This document shows, piece by piece, positions 18,171-26,219 of a stretch of 64,000 bases of DNA. The position numbers were made by a program, and so were the translations under genes. Origin of the DNA: an uncultured Eubacteriales bacterium (GTDB taxonomy: Bacteria > Bacillota > Clostridia > Oscillospirales > Acutalibacteraceae); NCBI GenBank assembly GCA_900316385.1, contig ONCP01000004.1, forward strand, positions 1 to 64,000, in the 5' to 3' direction. The notes beneath the pieces are model-generated. The model did no database searches and had not been told where the DNA came from. It worked only from the letters and a program-made list of their open reading frames with translations. Numbering within the stretch: position 1 is the first letter of the stretch; each line of letters opens with the position of its first letter.

Positions 18171-18272
18171 CTTATTTGTCAAGTCTTTTTTGAAAAAATT
18201 TTAAAACATCGTAAAAAAAACAAGGCACCCACTTTTTCTGTGAGTGTCTTGTTTCTTAACTTAATGATATTG
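17911..18272 (-). mobile_element. truncated IS4-like element, copy A
   Basis: The outer end (near 18272, reading inward CAATATCATTAAG) and the next ~100 bases, including a CAAGACACTCAC/GTGGGTGCCTTG hairpin with T tract, match the left end of the element at 36086 almost base for base. Only this end survives; the opposite end is missing. The outer flank is GGCGCC-bearing terminator sequence, so insertion was inside a terminator hairpin. Confidence 0.8.
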
Positions 18273-18283
18273 ACCTTTTGGCG

Positions 18284-18308
18284 CCTTTTTATTTTGGCTG
18301 AGCCGGCG
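18284..18308 (-). repeat. displaced copy of tRNA-Gln 3' end plus terminator start
   Basis: 25 bases identical to 18474-18498, comprising CGCCGGCTCAGCCA of tRNA-Gln and the AAATAAAAAGG that follows it. It lies at the far end of the tRNA-attached repeat, as if the tRNA end had been duplicated around it. Confidence 0.85.
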
Positions 18309-18315
18309 TATGATA

Positions 18316-18432
18316 CATCTTGACAAACGTTTCATATCGTTTGTCGCGGTGTGAGATAAAACTATCGGTTCATCAGCGCTCCTCGCTAAAAACCGTCCAC
18401 AGGACGGTTTTCTTAACACTCGGCTTCGAATC
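18316..18432 (-). repeat. tRNA-attached repeat, Gln copy
   Basis: About 117 bases closely similar to 52052-52169. Conserved blocks, read on the minus strand, are ATTCGAAGCCGAG, AAGAAAAC, a short GC-rich hairpin with TTTTTA, CGAGGAGCG, TGATGAA, and a tail ATGAAACG...CAAGATG. The hairpin stem differs from the Lys copy by paired changes. It begins with an inverted copy of the tRNA-Gln T-arm/acceptor side (CGGCGGGATTCGAA) and ends against a second direct copy of the tRNA 3' end. No known family recognised. Confidence 0.8.
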
Positions 18433-18484
18433 CCGCCGTCTGAATTTTAAAAAATAAAAAGGCACCTTTGGTACCTTTTTATTT

Positions 18485-18559
18485 TGGCTGAGCCGGCGGG
18501 ATTCGAACCCACGAGTGCAGGAGTCAAAGTCCTGTGCCTTACCGCTTGGCGACGGCTCA
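18485..18559 (-). tRNA. tRNA-Gln (anticodon TTG)
   Basis: 75 bases with cloverleaf and encoded CCA. The anticodon arm is CAGGA-CTTTGAC-TCCTG, giving TTG, which reads CAA. The 3' side is followed by an AAAAGGTACC/GGTGCC terminator and then the tRNA-attached repeat. Promoter at 18575-18603. Confidence 0.95.
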
Positions 18560-18574
18560 ATATTCAACTGTGCC

Positions 18575-18603
18575 ATTATAACACAGTCGGTTTAAAAGTT
18601 CAA
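18575..18603 (-). promoter_or_regulatory. promoter of tRNA-Gln(TTG)
   Basis: TTGAAC, 17-base spacer, TATAAT on the minus strand, overlapping the last codon of nnrD. Confidence 0.75.
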
Positions 18604-19454
18604 GGGAAAATTCTCATAAACGCGTCGGGAAGACATTTTATTATGTCTGTCGGAAGCATAGAGATCATTCCCAGCTTTTCTTTCGCGATATCTCCGGCAA
18701 GGGCGTGAATAAATACAGCCGAGCATGCCAAGCCGAAAATGTCAAAGCCCTGCGCCGCAAAAGCTGCCGTTATTCCTGCCAGAACATCGCCGCTTCCGCC
18801 GACAGCCATTCCCGCGTTGCCGTGCTCGGTGTTTATCGCGAGCTTTCCGTCTGGTGAAGCTACTACGGTTTTATGTCCCTTCAAAACTACCGTAACTCGG
18901 TGCTTTTCGGCAAATTCTTTTGCGTATCTTTCTTTATCAGAATTAATATCGTCAACCGATTTTCCTGAAAGCCTCGAAAATTCCCTTACGTGCGGAGTGA
19001 TTATAACTGGAGCCTTCGCGTTTTTCAGGACTTCGGTATTCTCTGAGACAATGTTCAGCGCGTCAGCGTCAAGAACAAGTGGGATCGTCGATTGTTCAAT
19101 AACCTTTTTCACGAGCTCTCTTGTACCGTTGTTGACCGAAAGTCCGCAGCCGATAAGAATCGCCGAGCAGTATTTTGACAGCGCTGAAAGCTTTAACTCG
19201 TCCGAATATTTATACGGAATAAATACAGCCTCGGGGACGGAGCCCGCGAGAATAGGGTAGACGCTTTCGGGAACGCAAAGCTTTAACAGTCCCAATCCCG
19301 AGCGCAGAGCGGCGTTAGAGGACATTATTGCGGCGCCTGCCATTCCGTAGCTTCCGCAAATCGAAAGCAAGGTGCCGATTTGAGTTTTGTCCGCTTCCGC
19401 GGTGCGTGGGATAATCGTATTTTTTACAAGAGCTTCGTCAATCTGAATAATCAT
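18600..19454 (-). CDS. nnrD: ADP-dependent NAD(P)H-hydrate dehydratase
   Basis: 284 residues of the ribokinase-like CARKD/YjeF C-terminal family: GTLLSICGSYGMAGAAIMSSNAALRSGLG in the N-terminal half, LDADALNIV, ITPHVREFSRL, and the ATP-site GNAGMAVGGSGDVLAGITAA. It repairs hydrated NAD(P)H. The epimerase half (NnrE) is not fused here and not nearby. Two bases separate it from the DUF6106 gene upstream; AGAGGA precedes the ATG. Confidence 0.92.
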   Translation of the reverse strand: MIIQIDEALVKNTIIPRTAEADKTQIGTLLSICGSYGMAGAAIMSSNAALRSGLGLLKLCVPESVYPILAGSVPEAVFIPYKYSDELKLSALSKYCSAILIGCGLSVNNGTRELVKKVIEQSTIPLVLDADALNIVSENTEVLKNAKAPVIITPHVREFSRLSGKSVDDINSDKERYAKEFAEKHRVTVVLKGHKTVVASPDGKLAINTEHGNAGMAVGGSGDVLAGITAAFAAQGFDIFGLACSAVFIHALAGDIAKEKLGMISMLPTDIIKCLPDAFMRIFP

Positions 19455-19455
19455 T

Positions 19456-19995
19456 TTATCCTCTGTGATAAAAAACCTTTAGGACGATATCTTTTTTGAG
19501 GTACGGCTTCATTGCGTTGAGTATTTTTTCGTTAGGGCAGAAAAACAGCGCTCTTTTTCCGCCGCCCGCGAAGGAATAAATCGCGACTGTGTTGTCCTTG
19601 TCGTTGTTCATGTTCTGAACAGCCTCAACAACCTTGACTACGCGCAGATCTCCGACCTTGTCGGCCTTTTCGAGGCTTTCAATATTATGGACGTCCAGTC
19701 TGAGCAGTTCCTTTCTCTTGCGTTTCGCTATGATCTTGCTTACAACGAGAGTGTCCTGAACCATCTGATACTCATATTCGCTGTCCTGGTGAGAGCGGAC
19801 GAACCAGATCGCCCAAATTCCCATCAAAAACGCAAACAGTCCCAGTACCACAAAATAGTGTATTATTAAGTTTTTCAGCGCAAGAATAAGAACGGTTCCG
19901 GGGATCGCGAATGTAAGAATAATGGTGAGCGCGAAAATCATTCTGTCTCTTAACGTTCTGTCTCTTTTAATGATTTGTTCAATAAATATATCCAT
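19456..19995 (-). CDS. DUF6106-like two-helix membrane protein
   Basis: 179 residues with two transmembrane helices (about residues 19-41 and 46-67) followed by a cytosolic domain rich in basic and aromatic residues (GGGKRALFFCPNEKILNAMKPYL near the end). The overall look matches DUF6106 proteins of Clostridia, which have no known role. It is directly upstream of nnrD on the same strand, likely co-transcribed. Confidence 0.65.
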   Translation of the reverse strand: MDIFIEQIIKRDRTLRDRMIFALTIILTFAIPGTVLILALKNLIIHYFVVLGLFAFLMGIWAIWFVRSHQDSEYEYQMVQDTLVVSKIIAKRKRKELLRLDVHNIESLEKADKVGDLRVVKVVEAVQNMNNDKDNTVAIYSFAGGGKRALFFCPNEKILNAMKPYLKKDIVLKVFYHRG

Positions 19996-20074
19996 TTAAA
20001 CCTCCCGCGTTTTCATTTTTAGAAAACGAACATAAATATATTATCATATAACCGAAAAAATTTCAACAAAACTA

Positions 20075-20103
20075 TTGCAAAAGATAAATGAAAATGGTAA
20101 AAT
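20075..20103 (+). promoter_or_regulatory. promoter of the pheST leader
   Basis: TTGCAA, 17-base spacer, TAAAAT, ending just before the T-box leader. Confidence 0.7.
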
Positions 20104-20109
20104 ACGTAA

Positions 20110-20358
20110 AGATAACACGGTGACGAAGAAAGTAGCTTCTCAAGTCCCTTTGTAAAGAGAGCGCGCGTCAAGGCTGAAAACGCGCGACAGAGAGCGAGAG
20201 GTGAAGTTCACTTCCGAGTGGTGAGGCTGAACCACAGTAGGCTTCAACGGCAGACCCCGTTACAGGTCGGGAAAGTGTTTGCTTTTTGCGAAAATATAGG
20301 GTGGTACCGCGGATTATTTTTGAAATTCGTCCCTTCGTTTGAAGGGGCTTTTTATTTT
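20110..20358 (+). promoter_or_regulatory. T-box riboswitch (Phe) controlling pheST
   Basis: The T-box core AGGGTGGTACCGCGG is at 20298-20312, preceded by the structured stem I region (GACGAAGAAAGTAG onward) and AGTAGG element. A terminator CCCTTC-GTTT-GAAGGGG followed by TTTTTATTTT lies at 20331-20358. Uncharged tRNA-Phe should stabilise the antiterminator and switch on the genes. A TTC at 20207-20209 inside a GAAG/CTTC stem is the best specifier candidate and matches the phenylalanyl-tRNA synthetase genes downstream. Confidence 0.93.
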
Positions 20359-20391
20359 GTTAAAACTTATCTTAAATAAACGGAGGTAATT

Positions 20392-21450
20392 ATGGACGAA
20401 AAAATCAAAGGTCTGAAGCTTCAGCTCGAAGAAGAACTGAACAAAATCAAGAACACTGTCGATCTTGACAAGGTTCGTGTTTCGTATCTTGGAAAAAAGG
20501 GTACCGTTACAGAACTTTTGAAGGGTATGAAGGAGCTTTCGGGCGAGCAGAGAAAGGAATTCGGTAAAAAGGTGAACGAGCTCAAGCAGCTCGCGGCCAA
20601 GAAAATCGAGGAAAAAAGCGAGGAATTGAAGAAGCTCGAGATCGAGGCGGAGATCAACTCGATGCCCAGGTTCGACATTACAACTCCTGTTGACCTTGAG
20701 CGCGGCTCCTATCATCCGATAACTCTTGTTCAGCGCCAGTGCGAGAGCATATTCAAGTCAATGGGCTTTACGGTTGAGGATTACAGCGAGGTAGTTACTG
20801 ACTATGAGTGCTTTGAGTCGGTCAACATTCCCAAGCATCATCCCGCCAGAGATATGCAGGACACCTATTACCTTGAAAACGGTCAGCTTCTCAAGTCCCA
20901 GACCTCCGCGGCGCAGAACGCTATTATCAAAAAGTACGGCAAGGGACTTAAAGAGAACGGTGTTCCGATCAAGGCTATTTTTCCGGGACGCTGTTTCCGT
21001 AACGAGGCTACCGACGCCACTCACGAAAACACCTTCTTCCAGATGGAGGGCGTAATGGTAGACAAGGATATCAGTATTTCCAACCTCATCTATTTTATGA
21101 AAACCATGCTTTCCGAGGTTTTCCGAAAGGATATCAAGGTAAGACTTCGCCCGGGCTTTTTCCCGTTCGTTGAACCCGGTTTTGAGCTTGACATTAACTG
21201 CCTTATCTGCGGCGGCGACGGCTGTCCCTCGTGCAACCACAGCGGCTGGCTGGAGCTTTGCCCCTGCGGTATGATCCATCCCGAGGTACTCAGGGAGGGC
21301 GGAGTCGATCCCGAGGAGTATACGGGCTTCGCGTTCGGTTTGGGTCTGACAAGACTCGCTATGATGAAATACGGCGTTAAGGATATCCGCGACCTCAACT
21401 CGGGCAGACTCAAGGCTCTTGCCCAGTTTACGGACGATGACAGAGAGTAA
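20392..21450 (+). CDS. pheS: phenylalanyl-tRNA synthetase alpha subunit
   Basis: 352 residues. An N-terminal coiled coil (residues 1-85) precedes the class II catalytic core: HPARDMQDTYYL (motif 2 region), PGRCFRNEATDATHENTFFQMEG, and motif 3 GFAFGLGLTRLAMMKYG. An inserted cysteine cluster (CLICGGDGCPSCNHSGW) is seen before motif 3, as in many Clostridia. The enzyme is an alpha2beta2 tetramer with PheT. GGAGG site before the ATG; the gene directly follows the T-box. Confidence 0.97.
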   Translation: MDEKIKGLKLQLEEELNKIKNTVDLDKVRVSYLGKKGTVTELLKGMKELSGEQRKEFGKKVNELKQLAAKKIEEKSEELKKLEIEAEINSMPRFDITTPVDLERGSYHPITLVQRQCESIFKSMGFTVEDYSEVVTDYECFESVNIPKHHPARDMQDTYYLENGQLLKSQTSAAQNAIIKKYGKGLKENGVPIKAIFPGRCFRNEATDATHENTFFQMEGVMVDKDISISNLIYFMKTMLSEVFRKDIKVRLRPGFFPFVEPGFELDINCLICGGDGCPSCNHSGWLELCPCGMIHPEVLREGGVDPEEYTGFAFGLGLTRLAMMKYGVKDIRDLNSGRLKALAQFTDDDRE

Positions 21451-21471
21451 TTTGGAAAGGAAAGTGCGGTT

Positions 21472-23841
21472 ATGTTTTTATCAATGAATTGGATCTCCGA
21501 TTTTGTGGATTTATCGGGACTTGATAAGGTTGAGCTTATCAATCGTTTCTCTCTTTCCACAGCAGAGGTCGAGAATGAGATTTTTTATAAAGGAAAAGAT
21601 TTATCGGGAATAGTTGTGGCGGAGATCAAGTCCGTTGAAAATCATCCCGAGAGCAAGAAGCTTCACCTTCTCAAGGTTGACGCGGGCGGGGAAGAGCTTG
21701 TTGACGTAGTATGCGGCGCGCCGAATGTCAGAGTCGGTATGAAGACCGCTTTCGCGAAGGTCGGCGCAAAAATCGGCGAGATAGAGATCTCGCCCAGAAA
21801 GCTTGCGGGCTATACCTCCAACGGTATGTGCTGCGGCGAGGCTGAAATCGGGATCAGCGACGATAATTCGGGCATTATGGAGATTACCGACGATGTCGCC
21901 AACGGAACCAATTTAAAGGACATTTATGAGATCGAGGATATAGTATTTGAGGTTGATAACAAATCTCTTACGAACCGTCCCGACCTTTGGGGCCATTACG
22001 GAATCGCAAGAGAGTTCGCGTCTCTCGCGTGTCGTCCCTTGAAGCCGCTCGACGTAGACAATCTTACAAAGTACGACGCTTTGCCCAAGGTCGATATGAA
22101 GATCGAGGACAAGCTCTGCTACCGTTACTCGTGCCTCCAGTTTGAAAACATCAAGAGAGCCGTGAGCCCCGTTAATATGAGGATCCGTCTCTACTATTGC
22201 GGAATGAGAGCTATCAACTTCCTTGCTGACCTTACAAACTATCTTATGCTTGAAATGGGTCAGCCTATGCACGCCTTTGATTCAAGAAAGGTCGGAGCGA
22301 TTCGCGTCAAGCGCTTCTCCGAGCCGTTCAGTTTTACCACGCTTGATGAAGTCGAGAGGAATATCGACGAGAACACCTTGATGATCTGCAACGGCGATAC
22401 TCCTGTCGCAATCGCCGGAATTATGGGCGGACTTGATTCCGAGATCGTTGAGGACACAACCACTCTCACACTCGAATCAGCTACCTTTGACGCTGTTTCT
22501 ATCCGTAAATCCAGCGTGCGTCTCGGCCATCGTACAGACGCTTCTCAGCGTTACGAGAAGTCACTCGATCCCGAGCTCACCGTACCCGCTATCGCGCGTT
22601 TTGTAAAGCTTCTCAAGACTTATGACTGTAATGTTGAGGTCGTATCCTCGCTCACGGATGAGTATGCGTACAGGTACGACACTGTTACCCTCAGCTTTGA
22701 CAAGGCGTTTGTCGACAGATATACGGGTATCGAAATATCAAACGACACTATTGTAAAAACGCTGACCTCGCTCGGCTTTGAGGTCGAGCTTAACGGCGAC
22801 TGCTTCAAGGTTGTTGTTCCTTCATGGAGAGCTACCAAGGACGTCACGATCAAGGCAGACATAATAGAGGAGATCACCAGAATTTACGGTTACGATAATT
22901 TCGAGATCCACACCACACGGTCGCCGCTTTATCCCGTCCGTCCCGACGCCGTAAAGCGCGACGAGGAAAAGCTCAAGGATCTGCTTGTTAAGCGATATAA
23001 CCTTCATGAGCTCCATTCTTATGTATGGCAGTACGCCGACGAGCAGAACGCTCTCGGAATCCCTGTTGAAGATAATTTGAAGCTTTCGGGTGCTACCAAC
23101 CCCAATATCGAGACGATCCGCCGTTCGCTTATCCCGACACAGCTGTGTCAGGTCAGAACCAACGTCGGATACGCTCCCGAGTTCGGTATTTTTGAGATCG
23201 GCCGCGCCGTAGAGGGCGTTGACGGGAACAATCTCGCTGTTGAGAAGAAAAACCTCGCTATCACGCTTTATTCAAAGGTAAAGGATATCAAGACGCTTTA
23301 CTTTGAGCTCAGGGATATTCTGGCGACAGCGACAGACGATCTCAAGCACAAGACTCTCGGCTTTGTTCCGACACAGCCCGCCCACGTATATGAGCACCCT
23401 GTCAATCTGAACGAAATTACGCTTGACGGCGAGGTGATCGGTAAAATCGGTATCGTTCATCCCGTTGTCAATAAAAAGATCGATAAAAAGGCCAACATAG
23501 TATTCGCGGAGATAGATATGAAGAAGTTCTCAGAGTGTGAGAACGCTTCCATCAAGTATCAGGAACCCTCAAAGTTCCCGCCGATGACGTATGACCTCAG
23601 CCTTGAGCTCGGCAAGAACGATTTGTTCTCAAGTCTCAGAGAAACTTGGGAGGGAATTGCCGACGAGCTTCTCAGAAGCACAAAGATCGTCGATACCTAC
23701 GATACCGAGTTTATTCACAGTATCACCGTGCGCTTTGAGTTCGGCTCCAACGAGAGAACTCTCTCCTCGGCGGAGATACAGGATATTATGGATAAGATCA
23801 TAGCTAATCTTAATAATATTGGCGTCAAGCTCAGAGGATAA
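21472..23841 (+). CDS. pheT: phenylalanyl-tRNA synthetase beta subunit
   Basis: 789 residues, normal length. An OB-fold tRNA-binding domain lies at residues ~38-150 (VVAEIKSVENHPESKKLHLLKVD); the B3/B4 editing domain, B5 and catalytic-like domains follow, and the C-terminal ferredoxin-like anticodon-binding domain ends the protein (SVTVRFEFGSNERTLSSAEI region). It lies 21 bases after pheS and ends at a strong terminator. Confidence 0.97.
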   Translation: MFLSMNWISDFVDLSGLDKVELINRFSLSTAEVENEIFYKGKDLSGIVVAEIKSVENHPESKKLHLLKVDAGGEELVDVVCGAPNVRVGMKTAFAKVGAKIGEIEISPRKLAGYTSNGMCCGEAEIGISDDNSGIMEITDDVANGTNLKDIYEIEDIVFEVDNKSLTNRPDLWGHYGIAREFASLACRPLKPLDVDNLTKYDALPKVDMKIEDKLCYRYSCLQFENIKRAVSPVNMRIRLYYCGMRAINFLADLTNYLMLEMGQPMHAFDSRKVGAIRVKRFSEPFSFTTLDEVERNIDENTLMICNGDTPVAIAGIMGGLDSEIVEDTTTLTLESATFDAVSIRKSSVRLGHRTDASQRYEKSLDPELTVPAIARFVKLLKTYDCNVEVVSSLTDEYAYRYDTVTLSFDKAFVDRYTGIEISNDTIVKTLTSLGFEVELNGDCFKVVVPSWRATKDVTIKADIIEEITRIYGYDNFEIHTTRSPLYPVRPDAVKRDEEKLKDLLVKRYNLHELHSYVWQYADEQNALGIPVEDNLKLSGATNPNIETIRRSLIPTQLCQVRTNVGYAPEFGIFEIGRAVEGVDGNNLAVEKKNLAITLYSKVKDIKTLYFELRDILATATDDLKHKTLGFVPTQPAHVYEHPVNLNEITLDGEVIGKIGIVHPVVNKKIDKKANIVFAEIDMKKFSECENASIKYQEPSKFPPMTYDLSLELGKNDLFSSLRETWEGIADELLRSTKIVDTYDTEFIHSITVRFEFGSNERTLSSAEIQDIMDKIIANLNNIGVKLRG

Positions 23842-23842
23842 C

Positions 23843-23870
23843 AAAAAGGCTCCGAAAGGAGCCTTTTTCT
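23843..23870 (+). terminator. terminator of pheST
   Basis: AAAGGCTCC-GAAA-GGAGCCTTTTTCT, a compact GNRA-looped stem with T tract, right after pheT. Confidence 0.9.
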
Positions 23871-23871
23871 C

Positions 23872-23900
23872 TTGACTATATTATTTGGTTCTGTTATAAT
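23872..23900 (+). promoter_or_regulatory. promoter of ireB unit
   Basis: TTGACT, 17-base spacer, TATAAT, beginning two bases after the pheT terminator. Confidence 0.85.
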
Positions 23901-23939
23901 ACTATTTGGTAAATAATTTTTTATTGGGAGGTGTTTGGG

Positions 23940-24188
23940 TTGATTGATAAGACCATGATATTCTCGATAGACGACAACAGAGGCGATGCTATCAAGAAAA
24001 CGCTCAACACGGTTTACAGGGCGCTTGAGGAGAAGGGTTATAATCCCATCAATCAGATCGTCGGATATATCCTGTCCGAGGATCCGACATATATTACCAC
24101 CTACAACAACGCCCGTAATCTTATCAGCCGTATCGACCGAGACGACCTGCTTGAAGCTCTCGTTAAATCGTACCTGAATTTACAATAA
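23940..24188 (+). CDS. ireB: IreB family regulatory phosphoprotein
   Basis: 82 residues, (M)[17 protein letters not shown] through [21 protein letters not shown] and ending [12 protein letters not shown], the UPF0297/IreB signature. In enterococci IreB is a substrate of the IreK kinase and influences cell-envelope stress resistance. A TTG start is preferred because GGGAGG lies 8 bases upstream; the GTG at 23931 would overlap that site. Usually followed by ruvX and a DUF1292 gene; here a different small gene follows. Confidence 0.88.
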   Translation: MIDKTMIFSIDDNRGDAIKKTLNTVYRALEEKGYNPINQIVGYILSEDPTYITTYNNARNLISRIDRDDLLEALVKSYLNLQ

Positions 24189-24205
24189 CCGAAAGGATGA
24201 TGTTT

Positions 24206-24499
24206 GTGGCGGATACAAAGTTCCCTACATACAAGGGCAAACCGCTTGTACGCTGCGGAGATGAGATCTATTACGGTAATATGGATGACGATTATGTTAT
24301 TCACCTTATTATCAAGTCCAAAAAGGAAGTAGGCGGAATTGAGATCGCCGACAAGGTCACAGTTCAGCTTATGGCTACCGATCCCGGTCTTTCGCCCCGC
24401 AGACAGCTCGTTAAATCGAGTGAAAAGCAAGGCTTATTTGTCGCTATGGATATCGGCGACGCTTGGCTTGAAAGAGCCTTGAAAGAAAGCAAAAAATAA
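24206..24499 (+). CDS. uncharacterised small protein between ireB and metK
   Basis: 97 residues from a GTG start with GAAAGG 9 bases upstream (ATG at 24197 would overlap that site). The sequence ADTKFPTYKGKPLVRCGDEIYYGNMDD...VIHLIIKS is followed by a small beta-rich stretch and ends in a basic helix. No domain is recognised. The position directly after ireB is where ruvX/DUF1292 genes occur in relatives. Cytosolic, no signal peptide. Codon usage matches neighbours and a clean terminator follows. Confidence 0.7.
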   Translation: MADTKFPTYKGKPLVRCGDEIYYGNMDDDYVIHLIIKSKKEVGGIEIADKVTVQLMATDPGLSPRRQLVKSSEKQGLFVAMDIGDAWLERALKESKK

Positions 24500-24500
24500 G

Positions 24501-24527
24501 AAAAGCTCCCTTTCAGGGAGTTTTTTG
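24501..24527 (+). terminator. terminator after the ireB unit
   Basis: CTCCC-TTTCA-GGGAG followed by six Ts. Confidence 0.75.
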
Positions 24528-24556
24528 TTAGATGGTTTTATGGAAAGGGTAATTTT

Positions 24557-25738
24557 ATGGCTAAATATTTGTTCACATCGGAGTCGGTAACGGAGGGCCA
24601 TCCCGACAAGGTCTGTGACCAGATCTCCGACGCAATTCTTGATGAAATACTCAAGCTTGACAAAAATGCTCACGTTGCGTGTGAGACCACCGCGACGACA
24701 GGTATGATCCATGTTATGGGCGAGATTTCCACAGAATGCTACGTAGATATTCCCGCTGTTGTACGTAAGGTAGTCAACGGTATCGGATATGATAATCCCG
24801 AGTGCGGCTTTAACGGCAGCACTTGTGCCGTGCTCACCTCGATCGACGCTCAGAGCCCCGATATCGCTATGGGCGTAAACGAAAGCCTCGAGCTTCGCGA
24901 CGGCGAGAAAGACGAGGATAATCAAATCGGAGCGGGTGATCAGGGTATGATGTTCGGCTATGCCTGTAACGAAACGCCCGAGCTTATGCCTTTGCCCATT
25001 TCACTTGCTCACAAGCTTTCTAAGAAGCTTGCCGAGGTTCGCAAGAACGGCACGCTTCCTTATCTCAGACCCGACGGAAAAACACAGGTCACTGTTGAGT
25101 ATGATGACGGCGTTGCTCAGAGAGTTGATACGGTTGTAGTTTCAACCCAGCACAACGAGGAGATCAGTCTTCGTAAGATTCGTGAGGATATCATTAAGTA
25201 CGTTATTGAGCCTGTTATTCCCGAACAGTTTTATAAGGACACTAAGATTTTTGTCAATCCCACAGGAAGATTTGTTATCGGCGGTCCCGTAGGCGATTCG
25301 GGATTAACAGGACGGAAAATTATCGTCGACACCTACGGCGGTTTTTCGCGTCACGGCGGCGGAGCTTTCAGCGGAAAGGATCCGACAAAGGTAGACAGAA
25401 GCGCCGCGTATTACAGCAGATATATCGCCAAGAATATCGTAGCCGCAAAGCTTGCCGATAAGTGCGAGGTACAGCTCGCTTACGCGATCGGCGTCGCTAA
25501 GCCTGTTTCTGTTATGGTTGACACCTTCGGTACAGGTAAGGTCAGTGACGAAAAGCTTTCAAAGGCTGTCAAAAAGGTGTTCGATCCGCGTCCTCACTCA
25601 ATCATCCGTGAGCTTGACTTAACGAACACAACATATCTTCCCGTTGCCTCTTACGGGCATATGGGCAGAGAGGATCTTGGCGTAAAGTGGGAGAACACCG
25701 ATAGGGTTTCGGAGCTTCTTCGTGCTGTTGAGCTTTAA
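24557..25738 (+). CDS. metK: S-adenosylmethionine synthetase
   Basis: 393 residues. Family motifs are present: [20 protein letters not shown] at the start, [12 protein letters not shown] in the ATP site, and [19 protein letters not shown] (P-loop-like). It makes SAM from methionine and ATP. No SAM riboswitch is visible in the short upstream gap, so it is not obviously methionine-regulated. GGAAAGGG precedes the ATG. Confidence 0.98.
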   Translation: MAKYLFTSESVTEGHPDKVCDQISDAILDEILKLDKNAHVACETTATTGMIHVMGEISTECYVDIPAVVRKVVNGIGYDNPECGFNGSTCAVLTSIDAQSPDIAMGVNESLELRDGEKDEDNQIGAGDQGMMFGYACNETPELMPLPISLAHKLSKKLAEVRKNGTLPYLRPDGKTQVTVEYDDGVAQRVDTVVVSTQHNEEISLRKIREDIIKYVIEPVIPEQFYKDTKIFVNPTGRFVIGGPVGDSGLTGRKIIVDTYGGFSRHGGGAFSGKDPTKVDRSAAYYSRYIAKNIVAAKLADKCEVQLAYAIGVAKPVSVMVDTFGTGKVSDEKLSKAVKKVFDPRPHSIIRELDLTNTTYLPVASYGHMGREDLGVKWENTDRVSELLRAVEL

Positions 25739-25746
25739 ATTAATTC

Positions 25747-25778
25747 AAAAGCCGCCGCGTTCAGCGACGGCTTATTTT
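25747..25778. terminator. bidirectional terminator between metK and mazF
   Basis: AAGCCGCCGC-GTTCA-GCGACGGCTT with TTTTATT on the plus side and an A-rich left flank; it can serve both convergent genes. Confidence 0.75.
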
Positions 25779-26121
25779 ATTGCAATCCAAAGGAGATCGA
25801 TATTGCGTTATCCACCTGTGACATTGCCGTGTCGTTGACGCTGCCCATTTTTTCGCGCAGGCGGCGTTTGTCGATGGTTCTTATTTGTTCAAGAAGCACA
25901 ACGCTGTCCTTTGACAGACCGCAGCCCTGTGCCTCTATCGGAATATGTGTCGGAAGCTTTGCCTTTGACTGCTGACTTGTGATCGCCGCTGCTATCACTG
26001 TCGGGCTGTATCGGTTGCCTACGTCGTTTTGAACGATAAGTACAGGGCGTATACCGCCTTGCTCCGAGCCGACAACGGGGGACAGGTCGGCGTAAAAAAT
26101 ATCTCCTCTTTTTATGCTCAA
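25777..26121 (-). CDS. mazF: MazF/PemK/NdoA-type endoribonuclease toxin
   Basis: 114 residues with [30 protein letters not shown] at the start, then [19 protein letters not shown] and [20 protein letters not shown], i.e. the complete NdoA/MazF core including the active-site arginine and threonine/serine regions. It cleaves mRNA at specific short motifs. Start at TTG 26121, 8 bases after GGAGG. No MazE-like antitoxin frame is visible on either side; the upstream gap is 98 bases. A strong hairpin lies in its leader. Confidence 0.93.
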   Translation of the reverse strand: MSIKRGDIFYADLSPVVGSEQGGIRPVLIVQNDVGNRYSPTVIAAAITSQQSKAKLPTHIPIEAQGCGLSKDSVVLLEQIRTIDKRRLREKMGSVNDTAMSQVDNAISISFGLQ

Positions 26122-26145
26122 GGTTCTTACCTCCAAAATATCTTC

Positions 26146-26185
26146 TAACGGTATTTTCCCCTTTTGGAAAAACTTTATACCGTTA
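26146..26185 (-). promoter_or_regulatory. hairpin in the mazF leader
   Basis: TAACGGTAT and its exact complement bracket an inner TTTTCC/GGAAAA stem, about 25 bases upstream of the mazF start. It could be an operator for a regulator or an mRNA structure limiting toxin synthesis. Confidence 0.5.
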
Positions 26186-26219
26186 ATATAATATTTTTGA
26201 GATCGTAAGTCGTGAGCGC

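Noticed and set aside
18373-18576. 67-codon frame over tRNA-Gln and the attached repeat
   Set aside because: Covers the whole tRNA in the sense direction; not a plausible protein gene.
24530-24556. SAM riboswitch ahead of metK
   Set aside because: The gap after the preceding terminator is under 30 bases, too short for any SAM aptamer.
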